DNA of 64,000 bases from an uncultured Eubacterium sp. (lineage in GTDB: Bacteria; Bacillota; Clostridia; Oscillospirales; Acutalibacteraceae), in contig CAJTLP010000003.1 in NCBI GenBank assembly GCA_910577195.1, positions 1-64,000 on the forward strand, written 5' to 3'. The position numbers and the translations under genes were made by a program. Positions 24,172 to 32,113 of the stretch are shown here, one piece after another. The notes beneath the pieces are model-generated. The model worked only from the letters and a program-made list of their open reading frames with translations, did no database searches and was not told where the DNA came from. Every line of letters begins with the position of its first letter. The first letter of the stretch is position 1.

Positions 24172-25365
24172 ATGGCTGATAATCAACGTGAGATGGAACG
24201 CCGTGAAAAGCGTGCCAGAAAGGACAGACGGCATAAAAGAGTTATTTGGATACTTATTGCCGTAATTGTTCTTGCTCTCATCATTATGAAGGTTTGCGAA
24301 ATAAATATAAATTCAGTGAAGGATCATTTTACCGATGCAGAGGGTAAATTTACCTTGACCGACAGTGTTACGCAGGATAATTTTCCGTATAACATTGATT
24401 CGTCACAAAATGTATCCCTTGTAAATATTAATAATCAGTTAGGTATTCTTACTCCAAGCAGCTTTACCGTTCTGAACAGTAAGGATGCTGTAAGCGAATA
24501 TGTATTTGAGCACGGCTATTCAAATCCTGTGCTGGAGACTGCAGGCATATATTCTTTGGTCTATGATCAGGGGGCTAAGGCATACCGCCTTGATACAGCA
24601 GGCGGTGCAGTTTATGAGGAGGATATACCAAATTCCATTCTGTGTGCAGATGTTTCCAAAAACGGTACAGTTGCCATTGCATCAACCTCTAAGGAAAAGC
24701 TATGTGATATAACCGTATATTCAAAGTCTCTGCAGAAAGAGTTTGCAGTCAGCACATCAGCAGGCTATATTATTGATATTGAGCTCAGTGATAACGGCAA
24801 GAATGTTGCAGCAGCAGTTGTATCAGGCGAAAACGGTAACCTTAAGACTTCTGTATATGTCTACAGCCTTTCACAGGGTGCTGATGATGTAAAGCCTGTT
24901 GCATTGCCGCAGGGCAGTGTTCTTGATATCAGTTATTACGGAAGCAATATTTTGGTAATCGGTGACAGCTATGCAGGAATTATCAAAAAAGGCGAGAAAT
25001 ATGAGGATATTTACGCCAAAGATAAAATAAGCACACGCTGTATCACACATACTCCTTCAGGTGATTTGGTGCTTGTTTATAATTCATATAATAATTCAAC
25101 AGATAATGTTATTTCGTATATCAAGCAAAACGGTAAAATTAAAAATGAAATAAAGGTTTCCGGTAATATTAAATGTGTGTCCGCCGGTTCAAGCCTTGTA
25201 AGTGTTCTGACAAACAGTGAGATTATCACCTTTAACATTTCCAGCGGTGAGGAAAAGGGAAGAGCCTCAACAGATGATTCGGCAAAATCAATCTGTTCAC
25301 TGGGATCAGAGGTATTTATACATAAACAGTCATTGATTGACAGAAGTGAGGCAGAGCTTAATTGA
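24172..25365 (+). CDS. Membrane-anchored DUF5711-like protein
   Basis: A 397-residue protein: a highly charged N-terminus (MERREKRARKDRRHKR), one membrane helix at about residues 25-45, then a large extracytoplasmic beta-rich domain resembling a beta-propeller (DVSKNGTVAIASTSKEKL, SDNGKNVAAAVVSGENG). It fits the DUF5711 family of Clostridia as far as I can judge by eye. An in-frame TTG lies upstream, but ATG 24172 follows AGGTGG. The next gene, a cvpA homologue, overlaps its stop codon. Function unknown, presumably at the cell envelope. Confidence 0.7.
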   Translation: MADNQREMERREKRARKDRRHKRVIWILIAVIVLALIIMKVCEININSVKDHFTDAEGKFTLTDSVTQDNFPYNIDSSQNVSLVNINNQLGILTPSSFTVLNSKDAVSEYVFEHGYSNPVLETAGIYSLVYDQGAKAYRLDTAGGAVYEEDIPNSILCADVSKNGTVAIASTSKEKLCDITVYSKSLQKEFAVSTSAGYIIDIELSDNGKNVAAAVVSGENGNLKTSVYVYSLSQGADDVKPVALPQGSVLDISYYGSNILVIGDSYAGIIKKGEKYEDIYAKDKISTRCITHTPSGDLVLVYNSYNNSTDNVISYIKQNGKIKNEIKVSGNIKCVSAGSSLVSVLTNSEIITFNISSGEEKGRASTDDSAKSICSLGSEVFIHKQSLIDRSEAELN

Positions 25366-26024
25366 ATTATATAGATTTGGCTTTTATTGTTATTGCTGCT
25401 TTGATGATAATAGCAGGCGCCTGCAGGGGCTTTATGGTTTCCCTTTTGAGTATGCTGAGATTGATTGTCGGTATACCGCTTGCCTATTTTGTAAGTGATA
25501 TGTATTATGCTCAGCTTTACAATCGTTTTGTAAAGGAGATTGCATATAATAATGTGCTTGAAGAGCTTTCACAGACGCAGTCGGTTGAAAGCATAATCAG
25601 TAATGTTAAGGAGCTTACAGCGTCACTGCCTGAGGTTTTTACAAAGGATATAGATTTTGCAGGTGCGCTTTCGATGGAAGAAATCAGCCGTGTAATAACA
25701 GATTCCGTTATTGAGCCGATAGCACTGGTTATTATAAGAATATTGATCTTTGCAGTAATATTTATTGCTTTTTATATTATTACAGGTATAATTATCTTAG
25801 CTGTTAAAAGAAGGCGTAAAAAGGAGCATGCTCCTTTTAAGAAAACGGATTACGTTCTCGGCGGCGCATTCGGACTGGTCAAAGCATTGGCAGTCGTTTT
25901 TACCGCAGCAACGATAATCAGCTATATTTCAGGTATCATCCCACAGGATAATTCATTCATAAAGCAGGCTGAAAGCAGCTATGCTTTGGAATTTATTAAT
26001 ACATACAATCCACTTTTTAAATAA
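25362..26024 (+). CDS. CvpA family membrane protein
   Basis: A 220-residue protein with about four membrane segments of the CvpA (colicin V production) type, beginning YIDLAFIVIAALMIIAGACRGF with the family's conserved G-F/G positions. CvpA-like proteins affect envelope integrity and growth, but their mechanism is not known. The start is probably TTG at 25362, overlapping the previous stop in TTGA; no ATG gives a better N-terminus. Translational coupling is likely. Confidence 0.8.
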   Translation: MNYIDLAFIVIAALMIIAGACRGFMVSLLSMLRLIVGIPLAYFVSDMYYAQLYNRFVKEIAYNNVLEELSQTQSVESIISNVKELTASLPEVFTKDIDFAGALSMEEISRVITDSVIEPIALVIIRILIFAVIFIAFYIITGIIILAVKRRRKKEHAPFKKTDYVLGGAFGLVKALAVVFTAATIISYISGIIPQDNSFIKQAESSYALEFINTYNPLFK

Positions 26025-26040
26025 TAACGGAGGAACGATT

Positions 26041-26664
26041 ATGAGTGATTTAAAGAAAAATGTAAGTGAGCTTTTTGAAGGCTGGAACACGATACCAAAC
26101 TGGCTTTCATTTATCAGAATTGCACTTATCCCTGTATTTGCCGTGCTTTTTTTGAAGGGTCATATGCTGACTGCAGTTATTGTTATGATTGTAGCCGCGC
26201 TGACTGATTTGTTTGACGGCAAAATTGCAAGAAAATTTAACCAGGTATCAAATCTCGGCAAAATACTTGATCCGATTGCTGATAAGCTTTCACAAATGGC
26301 AATCGTAGTTGTGCTTATCGTTACATACTGGGATAATGCAATAAAATATCTCTTTATGTTCTTTATTGCAAAAGAGGTTGTTATGCTTCTTGGCGGTGCA
26401 CTTCTTCTGTCTCTCGGTATGCGTCCGACCGCTGCCGAAATGTGGGGAAAGGTTGCAACAACCGTATTTTATATATGTATGATTTTTGTTCTTGCATTCG
26501 GTAAAAACGGTGCGCTGTGCCCTGTAACCGGCTTTACACTGCCTGATGTTGTTACCTGGATTTTAGTTGCGGTTTCAGCAGTATGCACTCTTATTTCACT
26601 TCTCGGTTACGCTCCCGGATTTATGCGTCAGCTTAAGGAAAATAAAGAGAAGAAGAACAAATAA
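26041..26664 (+). CDS. pgsA: CDP-diacylglycerol-glycerol-3-phosphate 3-phosphatidyltransferase
   Basis: A 207-residue membrane enzyme making phosphatidylglycerol phosphate, the first step to phosphatidylglycerol and cardiolipin. The CDP-alcohol phosphotransferase signature is complete: D-L-F-D-G-K-I-A-R, then G-K-I-L-D-P-I-A-D (about residues 60-86). It has four to six membrane helices. The frame is open upstream, but ATG 26041 lies behind CGGAGGA and matches the family. It is the last gene of the ruvC-to-pgsA run. Confidence 0.95.
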   Translation: MSDLKKNVSELFEGWNTIPNWLSFIRIALIPVFAVLFLKGHMLTAVIVMIVAALTDLFDGKIARKFNQVSNLGKILDPIADKLSQMAIVVVLIVTYWDNAIKYLFMFFIAKEVVMLLGGALLLSLGMRPTAAEMWGKVATTVFYICMIFVLAFGKNGALCPVTGFTLPDVVTWILVAVSAVCTLISLLGYAPGFMRQLKENKEKKNK

Positions 26665-26741
26665 TTCTCAGCTTTAATAAGCAGTATTATCGTGTTTTAT
26701 AAATTAAGTTTATTACAAACCTGTATTCAAGGAGAGATTCA

Positions 26742-29054
26742 ATGAAGCAACAGTTATGTTCACGCTGCGGCGAACGACCGGCCGTAGTTTTTATTCAGAA
26801 GATGGAGGGGGATCAGGCAGTTCCTGAGGGACTTTGCATAAAGTGTGCCCGTGAGCTTAATATTGGCTCAATCAATCAGATGATTGATAAAATGGGCATA
26901 TCCGATGAGGAGCTTGAAATGGCATCCGAGCAGATGGCAAGCTTTATGGAAAATATGGCTGATTTTGATTTCGGAAGTCTCGGCGAAATGTTCAATCCTG
27001 ATAATATGGACGGTGCACAGACAATGCCTTTCGGTGAAATGTTTTCAGGCGCACTTGCCAATCAGGATGATACATCGGACGGTGATAAGAAGAATAATAA
27101 GAAACGTTCTAAGCGAGGTAAGAAAAATTCTCAGGACGAAGCAAGAAAGTATCTTAATACCTACTGCAACAATCTTACAGACAGAGCAAAAAAAGGAAAG
27201 ATTGATAATATAATCGGCAGAGAAAGTGAGATTTCACGTGCTATACAGATCCTTTGCAGACGTACCAAAAATAACCCTTGTCTGATTGGTGAGCCCGGTG
27301 TCGGAAAAACTGCAATTGCTGAGGGTCTTGCAATCCGTATTGCTAAGGGTCAGGTTCCTGCACGCCTTGCAGATAAGGAGATTTATCTCCTTGACTTAAC
27401 GGCTCTTGTGGCAGGTACGCAGTTCAGAGGACAGTTTGAGGGCAGAATCAAGGGTCTTGTTGACGAGGTTAAGCACGAGGGAAATATTATACTCTTTATA
27501 GATGAGGTGCATAATCTTGTCGGAACAGGTGATTCTGAGGGTACAATGAATGCTGCAAATATCCTCAAGCCTGCACTTTCACGCGGTGAGATTCAGGTTA
27601 TCGGTGCAACCACCTTTAATGAATATCGCAAGTATATTGAGAAGGATGCAGCACTTGAAAGACGTTTTCAGCCGATTAAAATTGAAGAGCCGTCAATTGA
27701 CGATGCATATAAAATGCTTCTGGGAATTAAGAATTATTATGAGGATTATCATAAGGTACAGATTTCCGATTCACTTGTTTACCGTGCAGTTACGATGTCA
27801 GAACGCTTTGTAACGGATCGTTATCTGCCTGATAAAGCAATTGACCTGCTTGATGAAAGCTGCACCTGTGCGAATCTGAGAAATCCTGCAATCAGCAAGT
27901 ATCAGATGTCACTTGACAGAAAAAAGCTTCTTGAAGAAAATATTGAAAAGCTTTCCGCACCTGAGGAAAATGATACCATTGACTACGAGCTGATAACCAA
28001 GCTTAAGAGCGAGATTTTCCAGATTGACGGAACACTCTCTGAACTGGAGGAAAAGGCGAAGGATAATCAGGTGCTTGAGGCTGATCTTGCTAAGGTTATT
28101 TCTCTTTGGACAGGTATTCCTGCATCAAAGATTGAGCAGAATGATATTAAAAAGCTTGCCGCTCTCGAGGATGAACTGAAGTCACACGTAATCGGTCAGG
28201 ACAATGCGATTGAAAAGATATCCAATGCTGTAAGACGCGGCAGAGTTCAGATCAGTCCAAAGAAGAGACCGCAGTCCTTTATCTTTGTAGGTCCTACAGG
28301 TGTGGGTAAAACGGAGCTTGTAAAGCGTCTTGCCGATGCTCTGTTTGACAGCCCTGATAATCTTATAAGACTTGATATGTCTGAATTTATGGAAAAATTC
28401 AGTGTTTCCAGAATTATCGGCTCTCCTCCCGGTTATGTCGGCTATGATGATGCAGGTCAGCTTACTGAAAAGGTAAGAAGAAAGCCTTACAGTGTAATAC
28501 TCTTTGATGAAATTGAGAAGGCACATAAGGACGTTCTGAATATACTTCTTCAGATTCTTGACGAAGGCAGAATCACTGATGCGCAGGGCAGGAATGTAAA
28601 CTTTGAGAATACGGTTATCATTATGACCTCAAATGCAGGTTCAACAGATTCAGGCTCACTGGGCTTCAATAAGTCGGAGAATGATATTAATGCTGAGGTT
28701 ACAATGAAGGCACTTGAAAGATTTTTAAGACCTGAATTTCTCGGCAGGGTAGATGAGATTATTGTATTCAATCAGCTTACGCACGATAATTTTGAAAAGA
28801 TTGCACGCCTTATGCTTGATGAACTTGTTGAAAGCCTTAAGGACAAGGGAATTGAGCTTGTGTACGATGATACGGTACCTGTTTTCCTTGCTAAGGAGGC
28901 ATACGGTTCAAAGAAGAATGCACGCGGACTCCGTGACTCTGTCAGACGTGACGTTGAGGAGCAGCTGGCAAATGCAATCGTATTCAATCAGGATGTGAAT
29001 ATTGAAAGGTTTACATTGTCTGCTGATGAAAATATTTCAATAAAAATAAATTAA
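26742..29054 (+). CDS. ClpE-like AAA+ unfoldase with N-terminal zinc finger
   Basis: A 770-residue Hsp100 protein. The N-terminus is a C4 zinc finger (C6, C9, C32, C35), followed by an acidic, Met-rich linker. There is no double Clp_N repeat, so it resembles ClpE rather than ClpC or ClpB. AAA1 has Walker A GEPGVGKT (183-190) and Walker B ILFIDEVHNLVGTG. The short middle region lacks the long ClpB coiled coil. AAA2 has GPTGVGKTEL and ILFDEIEKAH, with sensor and D2-small domains. A LGF tripeptide after TSNAG fits a ClpP docking loop. It probably feeds damaged proteins to ClpP. No CtsR box was seen upstream. Confidence 0.88.
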   Translation: MKQQLCSRCGERPAVVFIQKMEGDQAVPEGLCIKCARELNIGSINQMIDKMGISDEELEMASEQMASFMENMADFDFGSLGEMFNPDNMDGAQTMPFGEMFSGALANQDDTSDGDKKNNKKRSKRGKKNSQDEARKYLNTYCNNLTDRAKKGKIDNIIGRESEISRAIQILCRRTKNNPCLIGEPGVGKTAIAEGLAIRIAKGQVPARLADKEIYLLDLTALVAGTQFRGQFEGRIKGLVDEVKHEGNIILFIDEVHNLVGTGDSEGTMNAANILKPALSRGEIQVIGATTFNEYRKYIEKDAALERRFQPIKIEEPSIDDAYKMLLGIKNYYEDYHKVQISDSLVYRAVTMSERFVTDRYLPDKAIDLLDESCTCANLRNPAISKYQMSLDRKKLLEENIEKLSAPEENDTIDYELITKLKSEIFQIDGTLSELEEKAKDNQVLEADLAKVISLWTGIPASKIEQNDIKKLAALEDELKSHVIGQDNAIEKISNAVRRGRVQISPKKRPQSFIFVGPTGVGKTELVKRLADALFDSPDNLIRLDMSEFMEKFSVSRIIGSPPGYVGYDDAGQLTEKVRRKPYSVILFDEIEKAHKDVLNILLQILDEGRITDAQGRNVNFENTVIIMTSNAGSTDSGSLGFNKSENDINAEVTMKALERFLRPEFLGRVDEIIVFNQLTHDNFEKIARLMLDELVESLKDKGIELVYDDTVPVFLAKEAYGSKKNARGLRDSVRRDVEEQLANAIVFNQDVNIERFTLSADENISIKIN

Positions 29055-29068
29055 TTTAAAAAAAATAC

Positions 29069-29097
29069 TTGACACTTGGGCGGTCATTAGGTATAAT
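29069..29097 (+). promoter_or_regulatory. Consensus promoter of the tRNA cluster
   Basis: Perfect TTGACA (29069-29074) and TATAAT (29092-29097) with a 17-base spacer. CGGTCA and TGACCG flank the -10 box as a small palindrome. Confidence 0.9.
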
Positions 29098-29113
29098 AGT
29101 GACCGTCGCAAAT

Positions 29114-29187
29114 GCGGGTGTAGTTCAATGGTAGAATCCCAGCCTTCCAAGCTGGTTGTGTGGGTTCGATTCCCATCACCCGCTCCA
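29114..29187 (+). tRNA. tRNA-Gly (TCC)
   Basis: The acceptor GCGGGTG pairs with CACCCGC. The anticodon loop is CTTCCAA with anticodon TCC, the T-loop is GGGTTCGATTCCC, and CCA is encoded. First tRNA of a five-gene cluster. Confidence 0.95.
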
Positions 29188-29192
29188 TTTTT

Positions 29193-29269
29193 GCGCTGAT
29201 AGCTCAGCTGGATAGAGCAACTGCCTTCTAAGCAGTAGGTCGGGGGTTCGAGTCCCTCTCAGCGCGCCA
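29193..29269 (+). tRNA. tRNA-Arg (TCT)
   Basis: GCGCTGA pairs with TCAGCGC. The anticodon loop CTTCTAA gives anticodon TCT, the T-arm is GGGGGTTCGAGTCCCTC, and CCA is encoded. It lies 5 bases after tRNA-Gly. Confidence 0.95.
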
Positions 29270-29309
29270 GTTAAAGTCGTAACAGCACGCAAGTGCTTTT
29301 ACATATATG

Positions 29310-29386
29310 GTGGGATTAGTTCAGTTGGTTAGAGCGCCAGTTTGTGGCACTGGAGGTCATCGGTTCGAATCCGATATCCCACCCCA
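29310..29386 (+). tRNA. tRNA-His (GTG)
   Basis: GTGGGAT pairs with ATCCCAC. The anticodon loop TTGTGGC gives anticodon GTG. The base before the 5' end is G and the discriminator is C, as required for the extra G(-1):C73 pair of tRNA-His. CCA is encoded. Confidence 0.95.
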
Positions 29387-29464
29387 CTTTTTTACTCGGT
29401 TGAGTAAGACTAATACCGATTCTGGTTTGCTTGCAAATCAGAGTTATTTATTATCCCAAAATAT

Positions 29465-29539
29465 TGGGGTGTAGCCAAGCGGTAAGGCAACGGACTTTGA
29501 CTCCGTCATGCGTGGGTTCGAATCCCGCCTCCCCAGCCA
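29465..29539 (+). tRNA. tRNA-Gln (TTG)
   Basis: TGGGGTG faces CTCCCCA in the acceptor stem, leaving a T-T mismatch at position 6:67. The anticodon stem-loop ACGGACTTTGACTCCGT carries TTG, the T-arm is GTGGGTTCGAATCCCGC, and CCA is encoded. The rest of the cloverleaf is sound. Confidence 0.92.
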
Positions 29540-29567
29540 GCACCCTGATTTTAAAAATGGGTGATAT

Positions 29568-29643
29568 GATCCATTAGCTCAGATGGCAGAGCACTTGACT
29601 TTTAATCAAGGTGTCCGGGGTTCGACTCCCCGATGGGTCACCA
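29568..29643 (+). tRNA. tRNA-Lys (TTT)
   Basis: GATCCAT pairs with ATGGGTC (one G-T pair). The anticodon loop CTTTTAA gives TTT, the T-arm is CGGGGTTCGACTCCCCG, and CCA is encoded. It is the last tRNA before the terminator. Confidence 0.95.
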
Positions 29644-29646
29644 GAT

Positions 29647-29697
29647 AAAAAGCTTTGAATTTACCGAGTTTTTCGGATAGTTCAAAGCTTTTTATTT
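29647..29697 (+). terminator. Terminator of the tRNA cluster
   Basis: AAAAAGCTTTGAA (29647-29659) is perfectly inverted at 29681-29693 and followed by ATTTT. Confidence 0.85.
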
Positions 29698-29789
29698 TAC
29701 CTGTTGGGTAAAAATATATTTATTTTAATACGCTCAGACGCGATCATTAAGCAATGAAGAGAAATCTGTAAAAAGAGGAGATGTTGGTT

Positions 29790-31946
29790 ATGAGAAAAAG
29801 ATTTGTCAGTATTTTGCTTTCCGTAATAATTGCATTGAGTATGATTCCGCTGTTTACAGTATTTGCGGCGGATTATAACGCTGAAGCTAAGAGTGTTTCA
29901 CACCTTTCTACTCCTGTACTTTCATCTGCTTACGTTAATAACGCAGGGACAGTAATCAAATGGAACAAGGTAAAGGGTGCTGCAAAGTACAGAGTATTCT
30001 ATAAAGCCGGAAGCAGCTGGAAGAGAATAGCAGATACATCATCCACAAGCTACACCTGGTCAGCCGCTAAGACAGGCACAAAATATACCTTTACCGTAAG
30101 GTGCTTATCAGGTGACGGCAGGACATATGTCAGCGGATTTGATTCAGCAGGAAAAACGGTTACTTGCCTTCCTGCCCCTAAAGTTTCATCTATATCCAAT
30201 ACTGCCTCAGGTGTTCAGCTTAAATGGAGTAAGGTATCAGGTGCAGAAAAATACAGAGTGTTCCGTAAGACTGCAGGAAAAGCCTGGTCTGATATAGGAA
30301 CTACAACTGCTGTTTCTTTTACAGATAAAAACGTTAAATCAGGTACTGCGTATAGCTACACTGTTCGTTGTATCAGCAGTAACGGAAAAATCTACACCAG
30401 TGGATTTGATGCTGCCGGAAAGAAGATAACCTTCCTTTCTGCTCCTGTAACTTCATCCGTTTATGTCAATAATGCAGGTGCAGTGATTAAATGGAATAAG
30501 GTAAACGGCGCTGCAAAGTACAGAGTTTTCTATAAAACAGGAAACGGCAGTTATGTAAAATTAACCGATACCACATCTACAAGCTATACCTGGTCAGGTG
30601 CAAAAATCGGAAATAAATATACCTTTACCGTAAGATGCCTGAGCAGTGATGGCAAGAACTGCACAAGTGCTTACAATCAAGGAAAGGAAATCACGGTCCT
30701 TTCTATGCCTGAAATTTCATCCATTCGTGCAATAAACTCAGGTACGCAGATCAACTGGAGTAAAGTATCGGGTGCTGAAAAATATAAGGTATTCCGTAAA
30801 GCAGGAAACGGAGCATGGTCAATAATTGGTACGACCGCTTCCACAAGCTTTACAGATACAAGTGCTGCAAAAGGAACGGAATATGTCTATACTGTTCGCT
30901 GTGTAAACAAGGATGGAAAAATCTATACAAGCGGTTATTTCGAAACAGGAATGAAATTCACCGCTCTTGCAACGCCTAAAATCTCCTCATTATCAGCTGC
31001 GTCAAACGGCGTTAAGATTGGATGGAGCAGTATTGCAAAGGCTGAAAAGTATGAAGTTTTCAGAAAAACAGGCAGCGGCGGCTGGGCTTCTTTAACAACT
31101 ACCAATACAACAAGCTTTCTTGACACCACAGCCAGGAGCGGAAATAAATATTCTTACACTGTTCGCTGCATAAGTGCAGACTGCAGGACATATACCAGCG
31201 GTTATGATACAGACGGCAAGAGTATCTCTTTTGTTGCTGCTCCGAAGCTTTCTTCCGTATCAGCAACTTCAACAGGTATTCAGATTAGCTGGGGTAAGGT
31301 ATCAGGTGCTGAAAAATACAGGGTATTTCGCAAAATACCAAATGGAAATTGGACAACTATAGGTAATACTGCTTATACAAACTTTACAGATATACAGGCG
31401 AAAAAAGGAACAACGTATACTTATACTGTTCGCTGCATAAATAATAGCGGAAACAGCTATACAAGTGCATATGATACTGTAGGTAAAAGTGCAACTTCTG
31501 TTTCCTCTCCTGTAATAAAAAATGATATGGTGCGTGTGGCGGAGTCACAGTTAGGATACGCAGGCGGACAAAAAATCTGGAAATGGGCGGGTTACGACCG
31601 CCGTGTGCCTTGGTGCAATCTTTTCATCACCTGGTGTGCAAACGAGCTGGGATACTATCAGTCAGGCAGAATTCCGCTTTATCAGGCACCTAAGGATACT
31701 GCAAAATGGTTCAAATCAAAGGGTCTGTTCAAGAATCCGAACTATATTCCTAAAGCAGGTGATTTAATTTTCTTCGCTCTTTACGGTGAGACAACACCTT
31801 ATCATATCGGTCTTGTTGAAAAATATGAAAATGGAACTGTTTATACAATAGAGGGTAACTCTGACGATGTTGTAAAAAGAAGAAGCTATGCACACGATAA
31901 TTATCGTATCTACGGTTACGCAACGCCTGATTACGGTCATAATTAA
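29790..31946 (+). CDS. Secreted protein: six FN3-like repeats and a C-terminal CHAP/NlpC-P60-type domain
   Basis: A 718-residue exported protein. The signal peptide (about 1-27) ends in TVFAAD. Six tandem beta-sandwich repeats of about 88 residues follow, each with a W-x-K-V-x-G-A-x-K-Y-R-V-F pattern, Y-T-V-R-C-(I/L)-(S/N) and Y-T-S-G. The last 145 residues form a papain-like CHAP or NlpC/P60 domain: AESQLGYAGG, the nucleophile Cys in VPWCNLFITWC, the His in YHIGLVEKY, and IEGNSDD as third residue region. It probably cleaves peptidoglycan peptides, with the repeats spanning or binding the wall. ATG 29790 lies 9 bases after GGAG; the ATG at 29781 is too close to it. Confidence 0.88.
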   Translation: MRKRFVSILLSVIIALSMIPLFTVFAADYNAEAKSVSHLSTPVLSSAYVNNAGTVIKWNKVKGAAKYRVFYKAGSSWKRIADTSSTSYTWSAAKTGTKYTFTVRCLSGDGRTYVSGFDSAGKTVTCLPAPKVSSISNTASGVQLKWSKVSGAEKYRVFRKTAGKAWSDIGTTTAVSFTDKNVKSGTAYSYTVRCISSNGKIYTSGFDAAGKKITFLSAPVTSSVYVNNAGAVIKWNKVNGAAKYRVFYKTGNGSYVKLTDTTSTSYTWSGAKIGNKYTFTVRCLSSDGKNCTSAYNQGKEITVLSMPEISSIRAINSGTQINWSKVSGAEKYKVFRKAGNGAWSIIGTTASTSFTDTSAAKGTEYVYTVRCVNKDGKIYTSGYFETGMKFTALATPKISSLSAASNGVKIGWSSIAKAEKYEVFRKTGSGGWASLTTTNTTSFLDTTARSGNKYSYTVRCISADCRTYTSGYDTDGKSISFVAAPKLSSVSATSTGIQISWGKVSGAEKYRVFRKIPNGNWTTIGNTAYTNFTDIQAKKGTTYTYTVRCINNSGNSYTSAYDTVGKSATSVSSPVIKNDMVRVAESQLGYAGGQKIWKWAGYDRRVPWCNLFITWCANELGYYQSGRIPLYQAPKDTAKWFKSKGLFKNPNYIPKAGDLIFFALYGETTPYHIGLVEKYENGTVYTIEGNSDDVVKRRSYAHDNYRIYGYATPDYGHN

Positions 31947-31954
31947 TAGCATAT

Positions 31955-31995
31955 AAAAAAATACAGTCAGTGTAAATCACGGACTGTATTTTTTA
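31955..31995. terminator. Terminator after the FN3-repeat gene
   Basis: AAAAAATACAGTC (31956-31968) is perfectly inverted as GACTGTATTTTTT (31982-31994), with long A and T runs on both sides. Confidence 0.85.
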
Positions 31996-32008
31996 TGTCA
32001 AGAAAAGT

Positions 32009-32020
32009 GAACTTTTGTTC
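32009..32020 (+). promoter_or_regulatory. LexA (SOS) operator upstream of uvrB
   Basis: GAACTTTTGTTC followed by G is a perfect GAAC-N4-GTTC palindrome, the Gram-positive LexA/DinR box. Its position 94 bases before uvrB, next to the promoter region, supports SOS control of uvrB and the genes behind it. Confidence 0.8.
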
Positions 32021-32039
32021 GTATTTTTTATTTTTTCTA

Positions 32040-32068
32040 TTTACTTTTATAAATGTTTATAATATAAT
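32040..32068 (+). promoter_or_regulatory. Promoter of uvrB
   Basis: TTTACT (32040-32045) and TATAAT (32063-32068) have a 17-base spacer. A second possible -35 (TTGTTC, 32015-32020, spacer 17 to TATTTA) would overlap the LexA box directly. Confidence 0.6.
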
Positions 32069-32113
32069 AAATCCAAATGCGATAAATTATGTAAAACAAA
32101 GCAGGTAGACAGT

